Of a stretch of 64,000 nt of DNA, positions 17,469 to 25,837 are shown one piece after another. The translations under genes and the position numbers were made by a program. The DNA is from an uncultured Bacteroidales bacterium (GTDB lineage Bacteria > Bacteroidota > Bacteroidia > Bacteroidales > Bacteroidaceae): the NCBI GenBank assembly GCA_937995875.1, contig CALKIW010000040.1:1-64000 (forward strand), read 5' to 3'. Positions within the stretch are counted from its first letter, which is position 1, and every line of letters starts with the position of its first letter. The notes below the pieces were generated by a model, which was not told where the DNA came from, ran no database searches, and saw nothing but the letters and a program-made list of their open reading frames with translations.

Positions 17469-18767
17469 TTAAATAATTCTATTGTCCACCACTCGTCTCA
17501 CTTTTCCCTCACTTCTTTCGATGCTCTTCGGCTCCACAAGTTTCACCTTAAAGCCAAGTCCTATGACACTGCGAAGCTCATTTTCGAGTTGCTTCTGCAT
17601 TCTCACCATCTGGGCCATCTCATCGCAGAAAAACTCCTCCTTGACTTCCACTTTCAGCTCTACGATGTCGGTGTTGTTCTCACGGCCCACTGTCAGCATA
17701 AAGTGCGGTTCAAACTCATTGAGGCTCAAGATTACGGACTCTATCTGAGTGGGGAACACATTGACTCCGCGAATGATGAGCATATCGTCGCTGCGTCCCA
17801 AAATGCGATCCATTCTGACAAATGTCCGCCCACACGCGCAACGCTCCCGATGGATCGCCGTGAGGTCGTGCGTGCGATAACGGAGCAGCGGCATTCCCTC
17901 CTTCGTCAAATGCGTGAAGCACAATTCGCCCACCGTGCCGTCGGGAAGGGGGCTCCCCGTTTGCGGGTCTACTATCTCAGGATAGTAATAATCCTCATTA
18001 ATATGTGTGCCGCACTGACATTCACATTCGTAGCCCACACCCGGCCCGGCAATCTCGCTAAGCCCGTAAATGTCGTAGGCCTTAATACCAAGCATATCCT
18101 GCAAACGCTTGCGCATCTTCTCGGTCCAAGGCTCTGCTCCAAAGACTCCAATGCGCAGCTTGAATTCTTCCTTCGGCCACGGCGACTCCTGCAGGGCTTC
18201 TCCGAGATACATACCATACGACGGGGTACAGCAGAGTGCCGTTGCCCCGAAGTCATGCATCAGCGTCACCTGCTTCTTGGTGTTGCCTGAGGAAATGGGA
18301 ATAACGCTCGCGCCGATATTCGTCGCACCGGCATGCGCACCAAGACCGCCCGTAAACAGTCCGTATCCATACGAAATCTGGAAAATATCATTCTGTCCCG
18401 CACCAAACGACGTGAAGGCACGCGAGAGGCTTTCGGTCCACGTGTTCAGATCTTTACGCGTATAGAGCACCACCACCGGCTTGCCCGTAGTACCCGACGA
18501 AGCATGGATTCTCACAATCTGGCTCATCGGCACCGCCGCAAAGCCAAAGGGATAGTTGTCGCGCAGGTCTGTCTTCTGGGTGAACGGCAGCTTGCAAATG
18601 TCGTCAATATCCTTTATATCATCAGGGTGAAGTCCTGTTTCCTGAAACTTCTTACGATAGAACGGCGTATTGTGATACACGTATTCCACCATCGCTTTCA
18701 ATCTCCGGCTCTGTATCTCACGCAACTGCCCGCGATCCATACACTCCATCATCTCGTTCCAAATCAT
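17469..18767 (-). CDS. paaK: Phenylacetate-CoA ligase
   Basis: 432 residues, standard length for the PaaK branch of adenylate-forming enzymes. It converts an aryl acid such as phenylacetate plus CoA and ATP to the acyl-CoA. Motifs: the AMP-binding P-loop ASSGTTGKPVVVLYT, YGLSEIAGPGVG (adenine/acyl site), YRTHDL and RMDRILGRSDDMLIIRGVNV (the hinge to the small C-terminal domain). A CxCG..H cluster (YECECQCGTHINEDYY) is typical of PaaK. In anaerobes it probably works with 2-oxoacid:ferredoxin oxidoreductases to conserve energy from aromatic amino-acid oxidation. The korAB pair is 3 kb away. Confidence 0.94.
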   Translation of the reverse strand: MIWNEMMECMDRGQLREIQSRRLKAMVEYVYHNTPFYRKKFQETGLHPDDIKDIDDICKLPFTQKTDLRDNYPFGFAAVPMSQIVRIHASSGTTGKPVVVLYTRKDLNTWTESLSRAFTSFGAGQNDIFQISYGYGLFTGGLGAHAGATNIGASVIPISSGNTKKQVTLMHDFGATALCCTPSYGMYLGEALQESPWPKEEFKLRIGVFGAEPWTEKMRKRLQDMLGIKAYDIYGLSEIAGPGVGYECECQCGTHINEDYYYPEIVDPQTGSPLPDGTVGELCFTHLTKEGMPLLRYRTHDLTAIHRERCACGRTFVRMDRILGRSDDMLIIRGVNVFPTQIESVILSLNEFEPHFMLTVGRENNTDIVELKVEVKEEFFCDEMAQMVRMQKQLENELRSVIGLGFKVKLVEPKSIERSEGKVRRVVDNRII

Positions 18768-18805
18768 AGATTCATTCGCTTAAGTATCATTTTCTATCTA
18801 TAAAA

Positions 18806-18836
18806 CAAAGGTAGTGCTTATTTGGAACAATGCAAA
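18806..18836 (-). promoter_or_regulatory. Bacteroidetes-type promoter for paaK
   Basis: On the minus strand TTTG (CAAA 18833-18836), 19 bases, TACCTTTG (CAAAGGTA 18806-18813): exact consensus, about 39 bp before the paaK start. Confidence 0.75.
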
Positions 18837-19083
18837 AAGTGTACAATGATTTTTAAATATATTTAAATCATTTCAGAATGAAAGCAAAAACAAGAAAATG
18901 CTTTTACTTTTTCATTTTGCAAGAAATTTTAACAGCATTATGGCATCTATCTGGTTGTAACAGAGCTTGAGCAGCTTCATCCATGCAAACATCTTTATCC
19001 GGAAAAACCGCACCGGGCATCGCGCTTCCCCATTATGCGTGCCTTCAGTCCATAAAAGTGTAGTTAAAAAACCCCAAATGCCG

Positions 19084-19114
19084 TTGGAGTTTCCCAAAAC
19101 TTTCTATATCTTTG
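19084..19114 (+). promoter_or_regulatory. Bacteroidetes-type promoter for the nucleoside kinase
   Basis: TTG (19084-19086), 20 bases, TATCTTTG (19107-19114). Its position fixes the downstream start codon at 19150 rather than the in-frame ATG at 18967. The 18768-19149 gap otherwise holds only the paaK promoter. Confidence 0.6.
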
Positions 19115-19149
19115 AAAACAAGTACATAACCTCAAAAACTCAGAAAAAT

Positions 19150-20811
19150 ATGAAGGAAAACATAAACATCAGATGTAAAAACAATGGGCAGACCATCAAG
19201 GTTCCCATCGGCACAACCCTCTCGAATGTTTTCAGGCAGATAGGGCTCGATATGGCATACGGTCCGGTCTGTGCCAAAGTGAACAACAAGGTGGAAGGAA
19301 TGCACTACAGGGTGTACCATAATAAAGATGTGGAGTTTCTCGACATGACCTCCGGGTCGGGCTCGCGCAACTATACCCGCTCGGCGTTTTTCGTGCTCTG
19401 CAAAGCCGTGCACGATCTCTATCCGGGCTCAGAGGTGATCATCGATATACCCGTGAGCAACGGCTATTACGTCAATCTGCAAATAGGACGACCTGTGGAG
19501 CAGGCAGACGTGGACAATATCCGCAAGCGCATGCAGGAGATTATCGATGCCAAGATGCCCATCACCCGCCACCATGTACCCACCGAAGACGCCATCCGCA
19601 TGTTCGAAAAGAAGGGCGACGAGGCCAAGGTGAAACTGCTCAGAAGCATCGGCACCATATACACCACTTATTATCAGATTGACGAATACGTAGACTACTA
19701 CTACGGATCACTGCTCACCAACACCTCGAAGATTTACCTCTTCGGACTGGATAAATATTTCGATGGACTGCTGCTGCGCATCCCCGACAGAAACAATCCC
19801 GGCTCACTGCCCGAAATGACCCGTCAGGAAAAGATGTTCGAGATATTCAAGGAACACCACCGCTGGCAAAAAATCATGGGTATCAGAACAGTGGGCGACT
19901 GCAACGAAATAGTGCAGAAAGGACACGCCACCAACCTGATTAACGTGTCGGAAGCCCTACAGGAAAAGAAAATCGCAATGATTGCCGACGAGATCGCCTC
20001 ACGCAAGGATGTGAAACTCGTGCTCCTCGCCGGGCCGTCGTCATCGGGGAAGACCACCACCTGCAAGCGACTCAGCATCCAACTGCTGGCCAACGGCATC
20101 CGCCCGTTACAGATTTCGCTCGACGACTATTTTGTCAACCGCGATCAGACACCGCAAGATGCCGATGGCGACTACGACTACGAGAGCCTCTATGCCCTCA
20201 ACCTCAACCTCATCAACGAGCAGTTCAACGCCCTGTTCCGAGGCGAAGAGGTGGAGCTGCCCAAGTATAACTTCCAGACAGGAAGGAGCGAAAAGAGCGG
20301 CAAAAAGCTGCACATGGACGAAAACAACATTCTCATCGTGGAAGGCATCCATGCTCTCAATCCTGAACTGACAGACCATATTCCCGAAAAACTGAAGTTC
20401 CGCGTGTATGTGTCCGCGCTCACCACCATTCTGCTCGACGACCACAACTACATTCCCACCACCGACAACCGACTGTTGCGCCGCATCATCCGCGACTACA
20501 AATATCGCGGAGTGAGTGCAAACGAGACCATCAGACGCTGGCCGTCGGTGCGTGCCGGCGAAGGCAAATGGATATTCCCCTATCAGGAAAACGCTGACGT
20601 GATGTTCAACTCGGCCATGCTTTTCGAGCTTGCCGTCATTCGTCAGCAGGCCGAGCCGCTGCTCCAGTTGGTGCCGGAGAATACGGAGGAACACGCCGAA
20701 GCCTATCGGCTGAACAAATTTCTGAAATATATCCAGCCCATCCCAAACAGCGACATACCGCCCACAAGTCTCCTGCGCGAGTTCCTCGGCGGCAGCTCAT
20801 TCGAATATTAA
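19150..20811 (+). CDS. Uridine kinase-like nucleoside kinase with N-terminal TGS and tRNA-synthetase-like domains
   Basis: 553 residues. The start MKENINIRCKNNGQTIKVP leads into a TGS domain (about 1-65), then a region like the second additional domain of threonyl-tRNA synthetase (about 70-180, RPVEQADVDNIRKRMQEI), then a P-loop kinase domain of the phosphoribulokinase/uridine kinase family: Walker A AGPSSSGKTTTCKRL (about 293-307), SLDDYFVNRDQTP and LIVEGIHALNPEL. The family is widespread in Bacteroidetes and clostridia and is annotated as nucleoside kinase. The TGS and SAD parts suggest nucleotide or RNA sensing. Phosphorylation of uridine/cytidine is inferred from homology; upp at 25 kb covers uracil salvage. 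Confidence 0.9.
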   Translation: MKENINIRCKNNGQTIKVPIGTTLSNVFRQIGLDMAYGPVCAKVNNKVEGMHYRVYHNKDVEFLDMTSGSGSRNYTRSAFFVLCKAVHDLYPGSEVIIDIPVSNGYYVNLQIGRPVEQADVDNIRKRMQEIIDAKMPITRHHVPTEDAIRMFEKKGDEAKVKLLRSIGTIYTTYYQIDEYVDYYYGSLLTNTSKIYLFGLDKYFDGLLLRIPDRNNPGSLPEMTRQEKMFEIFKEHHRWQKIMGIRTVGDCNEIVQKGHATNLINVSEALQEKKIAMIADEIASRKDVKLVLLAGPSSSGKTTTCKRLSIQLLANGIRPLQISLDDYFVNRDQTPQDADGDYDYESLYALNLNLINEQFNALFRGEEVELPKYNFQTGRSEKSGKKLHMDENNILIVEGIHALNPELTDHIPEKLKFRVYVSALTTILLDDHNYIPTTDNRLLRRIIRDYKYRGVSANETIRRWPSVRAGEGKWIFPYQENADVMFNSAMLFELAVIRQQAEPLLQLVPENTEEHAEAYRLNKFLKYIQPIPNSDIPPTSLLREFLGGSSFEY

Positions 20812-20812
20812 G

Positions 20813-20830
20813 GGGCAGACTGCGCTGCCC
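20813..20830 (+). terminator. Short GC hairpin after the nucleoside kinase
   Basis: GGGCAG pairs with CTGCCC around ACTGCG. No T-run follows, so only a weak terminator candidate. Confidence 0.3.
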
Positions 20831-20888
20831 GCACACAACATATAGATTGGAGGAGGGAAATTGTGGCCTTATAAGAAGCGTCTCTTGA

Positions 20889-21378
20889 TTGTAAAAACAG
20901 ATTACCATTTTTCGGTGATTATTTTTTGACCAACCAGCGCAAAAAAGGCTATGTTTCCGCCCGCATTATCCATTCCTGCAACGCAAAAACAGGCTCGTTT
21001 GCAGGTTTTGTACTCCGTCCTATCATGGCGGAGCCTTAACCGCAACACGACTAAGGCTTAACCATCATGCGAAAGAGCCCAAACGGTATTGCCGTTTGGG
21101 CTTTCTCGTACCGCCATTCCATATCTAACGGCGAATGGCCGAATAAAGCACGCAGAGAGGTGATTGTGAAAACCTTTGATTATCAACAAACTACGAATTG
21201 CGCGAATTTTCGCGAATTTCGGACCGGAACAAAGATTTTTCAGAATAAGCGAATTCTGGAGGGGTGTTTGTAAAGGAAAATCATACGCTTGTTTTTTTTA
21301 CAACAGATTAACCGGAAAAAACGGAACTGTCGGACAAGCCTAACCAGTCGGATGAATCGAATAAGTCGGAAAGGGCTG
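20889..21378 (+). repeat. Dispersed ~386-bp repeat, copy C, with ~103-bp right extension
   Basis: Core element 20889-21275 (TTGTAAAAACAGATTACC ... GTGTTTGTAAAG). Unlike the other copies, the third 22-bp unit region is a strong hairpin: AGCCCAAACGG (21076-21086) with CCGTTTGGGCT (21092-21102). The right extension 21276-21378 (from GAAAATCATACGCTTG) is shared only with copy E and ends in 9-bp repeats related to AGTCGGATG. Confidence 0.88.
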
Positions 21379-21453
21379 AATGGCAAACGCCAAATGATAC
21401 GGACACAAAACAAGACACCCAACATCTCTACAACATTAAATTGTCGCTTTTAT

Positions 21454-21484
21454 TTTGCTATATCCCAAACTTACCATACCTTTG
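21454..21484 (+). promoter_or_regulatory. Bacteroidetes-type promoter for korAB
   Basis: TTTG (21454-21457), 19 bases, TACCTTTG (21477-21484): exact consensus, leaving a leader of roughly 95 bases before 21588. Confidence 0.75.
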
Positions 21485-21587
21485 TGATAACAAAACATTA
21501 AACCTATATTTTTTGAGCATAAGCCCAAATGAGGCAATATGTGAACATACACAAACAACTATACAACCTATTTAATTCTATGATGTT

Positions 21588-23486
21588 ATGGCAGAAGCTT
21601 TAGAGGTGAAAGAGCTTGAGGGCGTTGTTATAAGATTCTCAGGCGACTCAGGCGACGGCATGCAGTTGGCCGGTAATGTTTTCTCAACAATATCAGCAAC
21701 GGTGGGTAACGACATTTCCACTTTTCCCGATTATCCCGCCGATATCCGTGCTCCGCAAGGCTCCCTCACAGGTGTTTCGGGTTATCAGGTGCACGTGGGT
21801 GAGGACAAGGTCTACACTCCCGGCGACAAATGCGACGTTTTGGTGGCGATGAATGCCGCCGCGTTGAAAACACAATACAAACACGTGAAACCACAGGGCA
21901 CCATCATTATTGATACGGATGCCTTCGGGCCGGGCGACTTGAAAAGGGCCCATTTCAGGACCGACGACTATCTGCGCGAGCTGGAAATCGACCCCGACAG
22001 GGTGGTGGCCTGCCCCATCACACACATGGTGAAAGAGTGTTTGGCGGAGGAAGACATGGACATCAAAAGCAAGCTGAAATGCCGCAACATGTTTGCCTTG
22101 GGGATGGTATGCTGGCTGTTCAACCGCGACTTGGAACTGGCAGAGAAGTTTCTGCGCGATAAATTTGCTAAAAAGCCCGCTCTCGCCGAGGCCAATATCA
22201 AAGTGGTGACGGCGGGATATGACTATGGAGCCAACACCCACGCTACAGTGCCCAACACCTACCGCATAGAGTCGAAACACAAAAAAACGGGACGCTACAT
22301 GGACATCACGGGCAATAAGGCTACGGCCTACGGACTGATGGCTGCCGCAGAGCGGGCCGGACTGAAACTCTATCTGGGCTCCTACCCCATCACTCCGGCC
22401 TCTGACATTCTGCACGAGCTGGCCAAACACAAGTCGATGGGCGTGATAACGGTGCAGTGTGAAGACGAAATCAGTGCCTGTGCCAGTGCTATCGGTGCAT
22501 CGTTTGCGGGTGCGCTGGGCGCCACATCGACCTCAGGGCCCGGCATCTGTCTCAAGAGCGAGGCCATGAACTTGGCCGTGATCGACGAACTGCCGTTGGT
22601 GGTGATCGACGTGCAGCGCGGCGGACCGTCTACAGGCATGCCCACCAAGAGCGAACAAACCGACCTGTTGCAAGTGCTCTACGGGCGCAACGGCGAAAGC
22701 CCCATGCCCGTCATCGCCCCCACCAGTCCCACCGACTGTTTCGATGCGGCCTATATGGCGGCCAAGATAGCACTGGAGCACCTCACGCCCGTCGTGCTGC
22801 TCACCGATGCTTTTGTCGCCAACGGCTCGGCAGCATGGAAGCTGCCGGAAATGGACAAGTTGCCGGAGATTCATCCACACTACGCACTGCCCAACCAGAA
22901 ATATAAGTACACGCCATATCAGCGCGACTCGGAGACAATGGTGCGCTATTGGGCCGTTCCCGGCACAGAGGGCTACACCCACATTCTGGGCGGACTGGAG
23001 AAAGACGGAAAGACGGGGGCCATATCCAGCGAGCCGGAGAATCACGACAAGATGGTCCGCATGAGATACAACAAGATAGCAGCCATCAATGTGCCCGACT
23101 TGGAGATTGAGGGCGACAAAGACGATGCCGACCTGCTTATCGTGGGCTTCGGCTCCACCTACGGTCACCTGCACTCGGCCATGACAGAACTGCGCCGGAG
23201 AGGACACAAGGTGGCGTTGGCACAACTGAAATATATCAATCCGCTGCCCGACAACACAGCCGACCTACTGACGAAATACCCCAAAGTGGTGGTGGCCGAG
23301 CAGAATCTCGGTCAGCTGGCCGCCCTGTTGCGCATACGAATCAACGATTTCTCACCTTATCAATACAATCAGGTGAAAGGTCAGCCTTTTGTCGTCAGCG
23401 AACTGGTAAGGGCTTTCGAAACGCTCCTCACCAACCCCACCGCCCGTGTCATAGGGCGCACTTTCGAAGCCAAAATGCTGCAATAA
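21588..23486 (+). CDS. korA: 2-oxoacid:ferredoxin oxidoreductase, fused gamma-alpha subunit
   Basis: 632 residues. The N-terminal gamma domain (about 10-195: GVVIRFSGDSGDGMQLAGNV ... KAAL-type core) is fused to the alpha domain (about 225-450: GNKATAYGLMAAAERAGLKL, YPITPASDILHEL, QCEDEISACASAIGASFAGA) and a C-terminal transketolase-like part. With KorB it oxidatively decarboxylates 2-oxoglutarate or another 2-oxoacid to the acyl-CoA and reduces ferredoxin, a cytoplasmic TPP-dependent reaction of anaerobes. KorB follows after 31 bp. No separate ferredoxin-like delta subunit is adjacent. The 2-oxoglutarate assignment is by family; a branched or aromatic 2-oxoacid is possible. Confidence 0.93.
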   Translation: MAEALEVKELEGVVIRFSGDSGDGMQLAGNVFSTISATVGNDISTFPDYPADIRAPQGSLTGVSGYQVHVGEDKVYTPGDKCDVLVAMNAAALKTQYKHVKPQGTIIIDTDAFGPGDLKRAHFRTDDYLRELEIDPDRVVACPITHMVKECLAEEDMDIKSKLKCRNMFALGMVCWLFNRDLELAEKFLRDKFAKKPALAEANIKVVTAGYDYGANTHATVPNTYRIESKHKKTGRYMDITGNKATAYGLMAAAERAGLKLYLGSYPITPASDILHELAKHKSMGVITVQCEDEISACASAIGASFAGALGATSTSGPGICLKSEAMNLAVIDELPLVVIDVQRGGPSTGMPTKSEQTDLLQVLYGRNGESPMPVIAPTSPTDCFDAAYMAAKIALEHLTPVVLLTDAFVANGSAAWKLPEMDKLPEIHPHYALPNQKYKYTPYQRDSETMVRYWAVPGTEGYTHILGGLEKDGKTGAISSEPENHDKMVRMRYNKIAAINVPDLEIEGDKDDADLLIVGFGSTYGHLHSAMTELRRRGHKVALAQLKYINPLPDNTADLLTKYPKVVVAEQNLGQLAALLRIRINDFSPYQYNQVKGQPFVVSELVRAFETLLTNPTARVIGRTFEAKMLQ

Positions 23487-23517
23487 CACGTCCGCAACTT
23501 TAAAATCAAGAAAAACA

Positions 23518-24573
23518 ATGGAAGAAAATATTCAGACAACAGCCCGGGAAGCCTCAACCGAGACTGTAAAATATACGGCAAACGATTACAAGAAGGGACA
23601 GCCCAGATGGTGTCCCGGATGTGGTGACCATGCTTTCCTGAACAGTTTTCAGAAAGCTATGGCCGAAATTGGAGTCCCTCCGCATAAGACGGCGGTTATC
23701 TCCGGCATAGGCTGCTCAAGCCGACTGCCCTACTATGTCAATACCTACGCCATGCAGACCATACACGGTCGCGCTGCCGCCATTGCCACAGGGGCCAAGA
23801 TTGCAAATCCCGACCTCACGATATGGCAGGTGAGCGGCGACGGCGATGCATTGGCCATCGGTGGCAACCACTTCATCCACGTCATGCGGCGCAACGTGAA
23901 CCTGAACATGATTCTGCTGAACAACCGCATCTATGGGCTCACCAAGGGACAGTATTCGCCCACCAGTCCGCGCGGATTTGTGTCTAAATCGAGCCCCTAC
24001 GGCACAGTGGAAGACCCGTTCCGACCGGCAGAACTGTGTTTCGGAGCACGTGGAAAGTTCTTTGCGCGCACCGTAGCCAGCGACCTCGCACACACCATCA
24101 GCATGCTCAAGGCTACCTATTATCATAAAGGTGCGGCCGTATGTGAGGTGTTGCAAAACTGTGTCATCTTCAACAACGGCATACACTCGTCTGTCTATTC
24201 CCAAGATGGGCGCAAGAAAAACGCCATCTATGTGGAACACGGCAAGCCGTTGGTGTTTGGTGAGCATGGAGAATTCGGACTTGTGCAGCAGGGATTCGGC
24301 CTGAAAGTGGTGGAGATTGGCAAAGACGGCTACACCATCGACGACGTGCTTATCCACGATGCCCACTGCGAGGACGACACCCTACAGTTGAAACTTGCCA
24401 TGATGGACAATGAACACGGATTCCCAGTTGCACTCGGCGTCATACGCGATGTGGAAGGCCCCTGCTATGACGAGGCGGTGAATCAACAAATAGAAGATGT
24501 GAAAAAACAGAAGACATACCACACCTTTGAAGAATTGTTGGAAACAAATGATATATGGGAAGTTAAGGAATAA
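23518..24573 (+). CDS. korB: 2-oxoacid:ferredoxin oxidoreductase beta subunit
   Basis: 351 residues. The TPP/Mg-binding subunit shows SGDGDALAIGGNHFIH and LLNNRIYGLTKGQ, the GDG...NN thiamine motif. WCPGCGDHAFL near residue 30 begins the iron-sulphur cysteine set, and GIGCSSRLPYYV follows. It partners with KorA, encoded just upstream, and should be co-transcribed from the 21454 promoter. Downstream lie a 22-bp tandem array and a strong bidirectional terminator shared with upp. Confidence 0.93.
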   Translation: MEENIQTTAREASTETVKYTANDYKKGQPRWCPGCGDHAFLNSFQKAMAEIGVPPHKTAVISGIGCSSRLPYYVNTYAMQTIHGRAAAIATGAKIANPDLTIWQVSGDGDALAIGGNHFIHVMRRNVNLNMILLNNRIYGLTKGQYSPTSPRGFVSKSSPYGTVEDPFRPAELCFGARGKFFARTVASDLAHTISMLKATYYHKGAAVCEVLQNCVIFNNGIHSSVYSQDGRKKNAIYVEHGKPLVFGEHGEFGLVQQGFGLKVVEIGKDGYTIDDVLIHDAHCEDDTLQLKLAMMDNEHGFPVALGVIRDVEGPCYDEAVNQQIEDVKKQKTYHTFEELLETNDIWEVKE

Positions 24574-24611
24574 CGCCGATGGCGACAGATGCTTCATAAC
24601 CTGAACGCAAC

Positions 24612-24809
24612 CCTATCGAATCCTAAAAACAAGCCTATCATAGCCTAAAAATAAGCCTATCGGAGCCTAAAAATAAGCCTATCAGAACCTAACAAAAAGC
24701 TTATCATAGCCTAAAAATAAGCCTATCATGGCCTAAAAATAAGCCTATCATGGCCTAAAAATGAACCTCTGGGAGCCTAAAAACAGGCTCATCACAGCAC
24801 TCTAAAGGC
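24612..24809 (+). repeat. Tandem array, nine 22-bp units
   Basis: Units begin at 24612, 24634, 24656, 24678, 24700, 24722, 24744, 24766 and 24788, with no insertion or deletion. The consensus opens CCTATCATAGCCTAAAAATA. The junction motif TAAGCCTATC resembles the junction TAAGCCTAAC/TAAGCCCTATC in the core of the dispersed repeat. The array occupies most of the korB-upp gap; no gene is seen. Confidence 0.93.
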
Positions 24810-24815
24810 AACTCT

Positions 24816-24865
24816 ATATGAAAATCAACATCCTTCCGACTGCGGAAGGATGTTGATTTTCATAT
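24816..24865. terminator. Bidirectional terminator, perfect 23-bp stem
   Basis: Bases 24816-24838 pair without mismatch with 24843-24865 around a 4-base loop (ACTG). The stem's outer part is A/T rich, giving T-runs in both directions. It lies between convergent korB and upp. Confidence 0.85.
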
Positions 24866-24905
24866 TTATCACGTTGCGCATACTACCGTGCGATGGTGTA
24901 TTCTC

Positions 24906-25565
24906 TTAGATTTTACTACCGTAGCACAGATCGCCGGCATCGCCGAAACCCGGTACGATATATTTGTTCTCATTCATTCCGGGGTCTATTGCAGCACACC
25001 ATATTGTGGTTTTGTCATCAGGAAAAGTTTTCTTGATATGGTCTATTCCCTCCGGATTGGCAATGACGCAACACACATGAATGTTTTTAGGCATTCCCTT
25101 CGTGAGCAAAGCTTTATAGCCCAACTCCATGCTGCCACCCGTTGCAAGCATCGGATCGGCTATGATAAGCGTCTTTCCGTCCAGTTTCGGAGTAGCGAGA
25201 TACTCTACGTGCACACCAACTTCATGATGCTCCTCGTCACGATACTCCCGATAGGCCGACACGAAGGCGTTGCCGGCATGGTCGAATACATTGAGAAAAC
25301 CCTGATGAAACGGAAGTCCCGCACGAAAAATCGTTGCCAAAACTATCTTGTCTGACGGCACATTAACAGTCGAAACCCCTAACGGTGTAGCCACCTCCTT
25401 GGACTCATAGCTCAACTTCTTGGACACCTCAAAGGCTTCAAACTCGCCGATACGCATAATGTTGTTACGAAACAGGAGGCGATTTTTCTGATACTCGGCA
25501 TCCCGCATCTCTGCCATGTATTGCCCAATGATACTGTTACGATCTGACAGATTGATTATTTCCAT
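24906..25565 (-). CDS. upp: Uracil phosphoribosyltransferase
   Basis: 219 residues. It makes UMP from uracil and PRPP. The PRPP-binding loop DPMLATGGSMEL is intact. The C-terminal uracil-binding part reads VPGFGDAGDLCYGSK, with the GFGDAGD motif typical of UPRTases. Length and start (MEIINLSDRNSIIGQYMAEMRD) agree with the family. It has its own promoter on the minus strand and ends at the 23-bp bidirectional terminator. Confidence 0.96.
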   Translation of the reverse strand: MEIINLSDRNSIIGQYMAEMRDAEYQKNRLLFRNNIMRIGEFEAFEVSKKLSYESKEVATPLGVSTVNVPSDKIVLATIFRAGLPFHQGFLNVFDHAGNAFVSAYREYRDEEHHEVGVHVEYLATPKLDGKTLIIADPMLATGGSMELGYKALLTKGMPKNIHVCCVIANPEGIDHIKKTFPDDKTTIWCAAIDPGMNENKYIVPGFGDAGDLCYGSKI

Positions 25566-25630
25566 AGCTTTTTAGCTTTATCTTTTGTAGGTAAAGGGCA
25601 TAAAAAACAGTCCCCTTTAAAATTCGGGGA

Positions 25631-25662
25631 CAAAGTTAGCAAAAGAGTTTTACTTTTGCAAA
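25631..25662 (-). promoter_or_regulatory. Bacteroidetes-type promoter for upp
   Basis: Minus strand TTTG (CAAA 25659-25662), 20 bases, TAACTTTG (CAAAGTTA 25631-25638). Confidence 0.75.
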
Positions 25663-25751
25663 GTCTAAATTACAAATATGTTTCGACCCAATTTCTTTTC
25701 AACTTCTTTAACCTAAAAAGGAAAGAGTTGATACAAAATTCGCACTTAAAG

Positions 25752-25783
25752 ATTGTGTAGGTACGTACTTTTTGCTAACTTTG
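25752..25783 (+). promoter_or_regulatory. Bacteroidetes-type promoter for pckA
   Basis: ATTG (25752-25755), 20 bases, TAACTTTG (25776-25783); the leader to 25838 is about 48 bases. Confidence 0.68.
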
Positions 25784-25837
25784 CACCTAAGTAAATAGGA
25801 TATTAATCACTTTCACAACTTAAATACATTTAACGAA

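Noticed and set aside
18967..19149. N-terminal extension of the nucleoside kinase
   Set aside because: The in-frame ATG at 18967 lies upstream of the promoter at 19084-19114, and the extra residues have no family similarity.
24612..24809. CRISPR array
   Set aside because: The 22-bp units are contiguous with no spacers, and no cas genes are in the window. The same holds for the other arrays.
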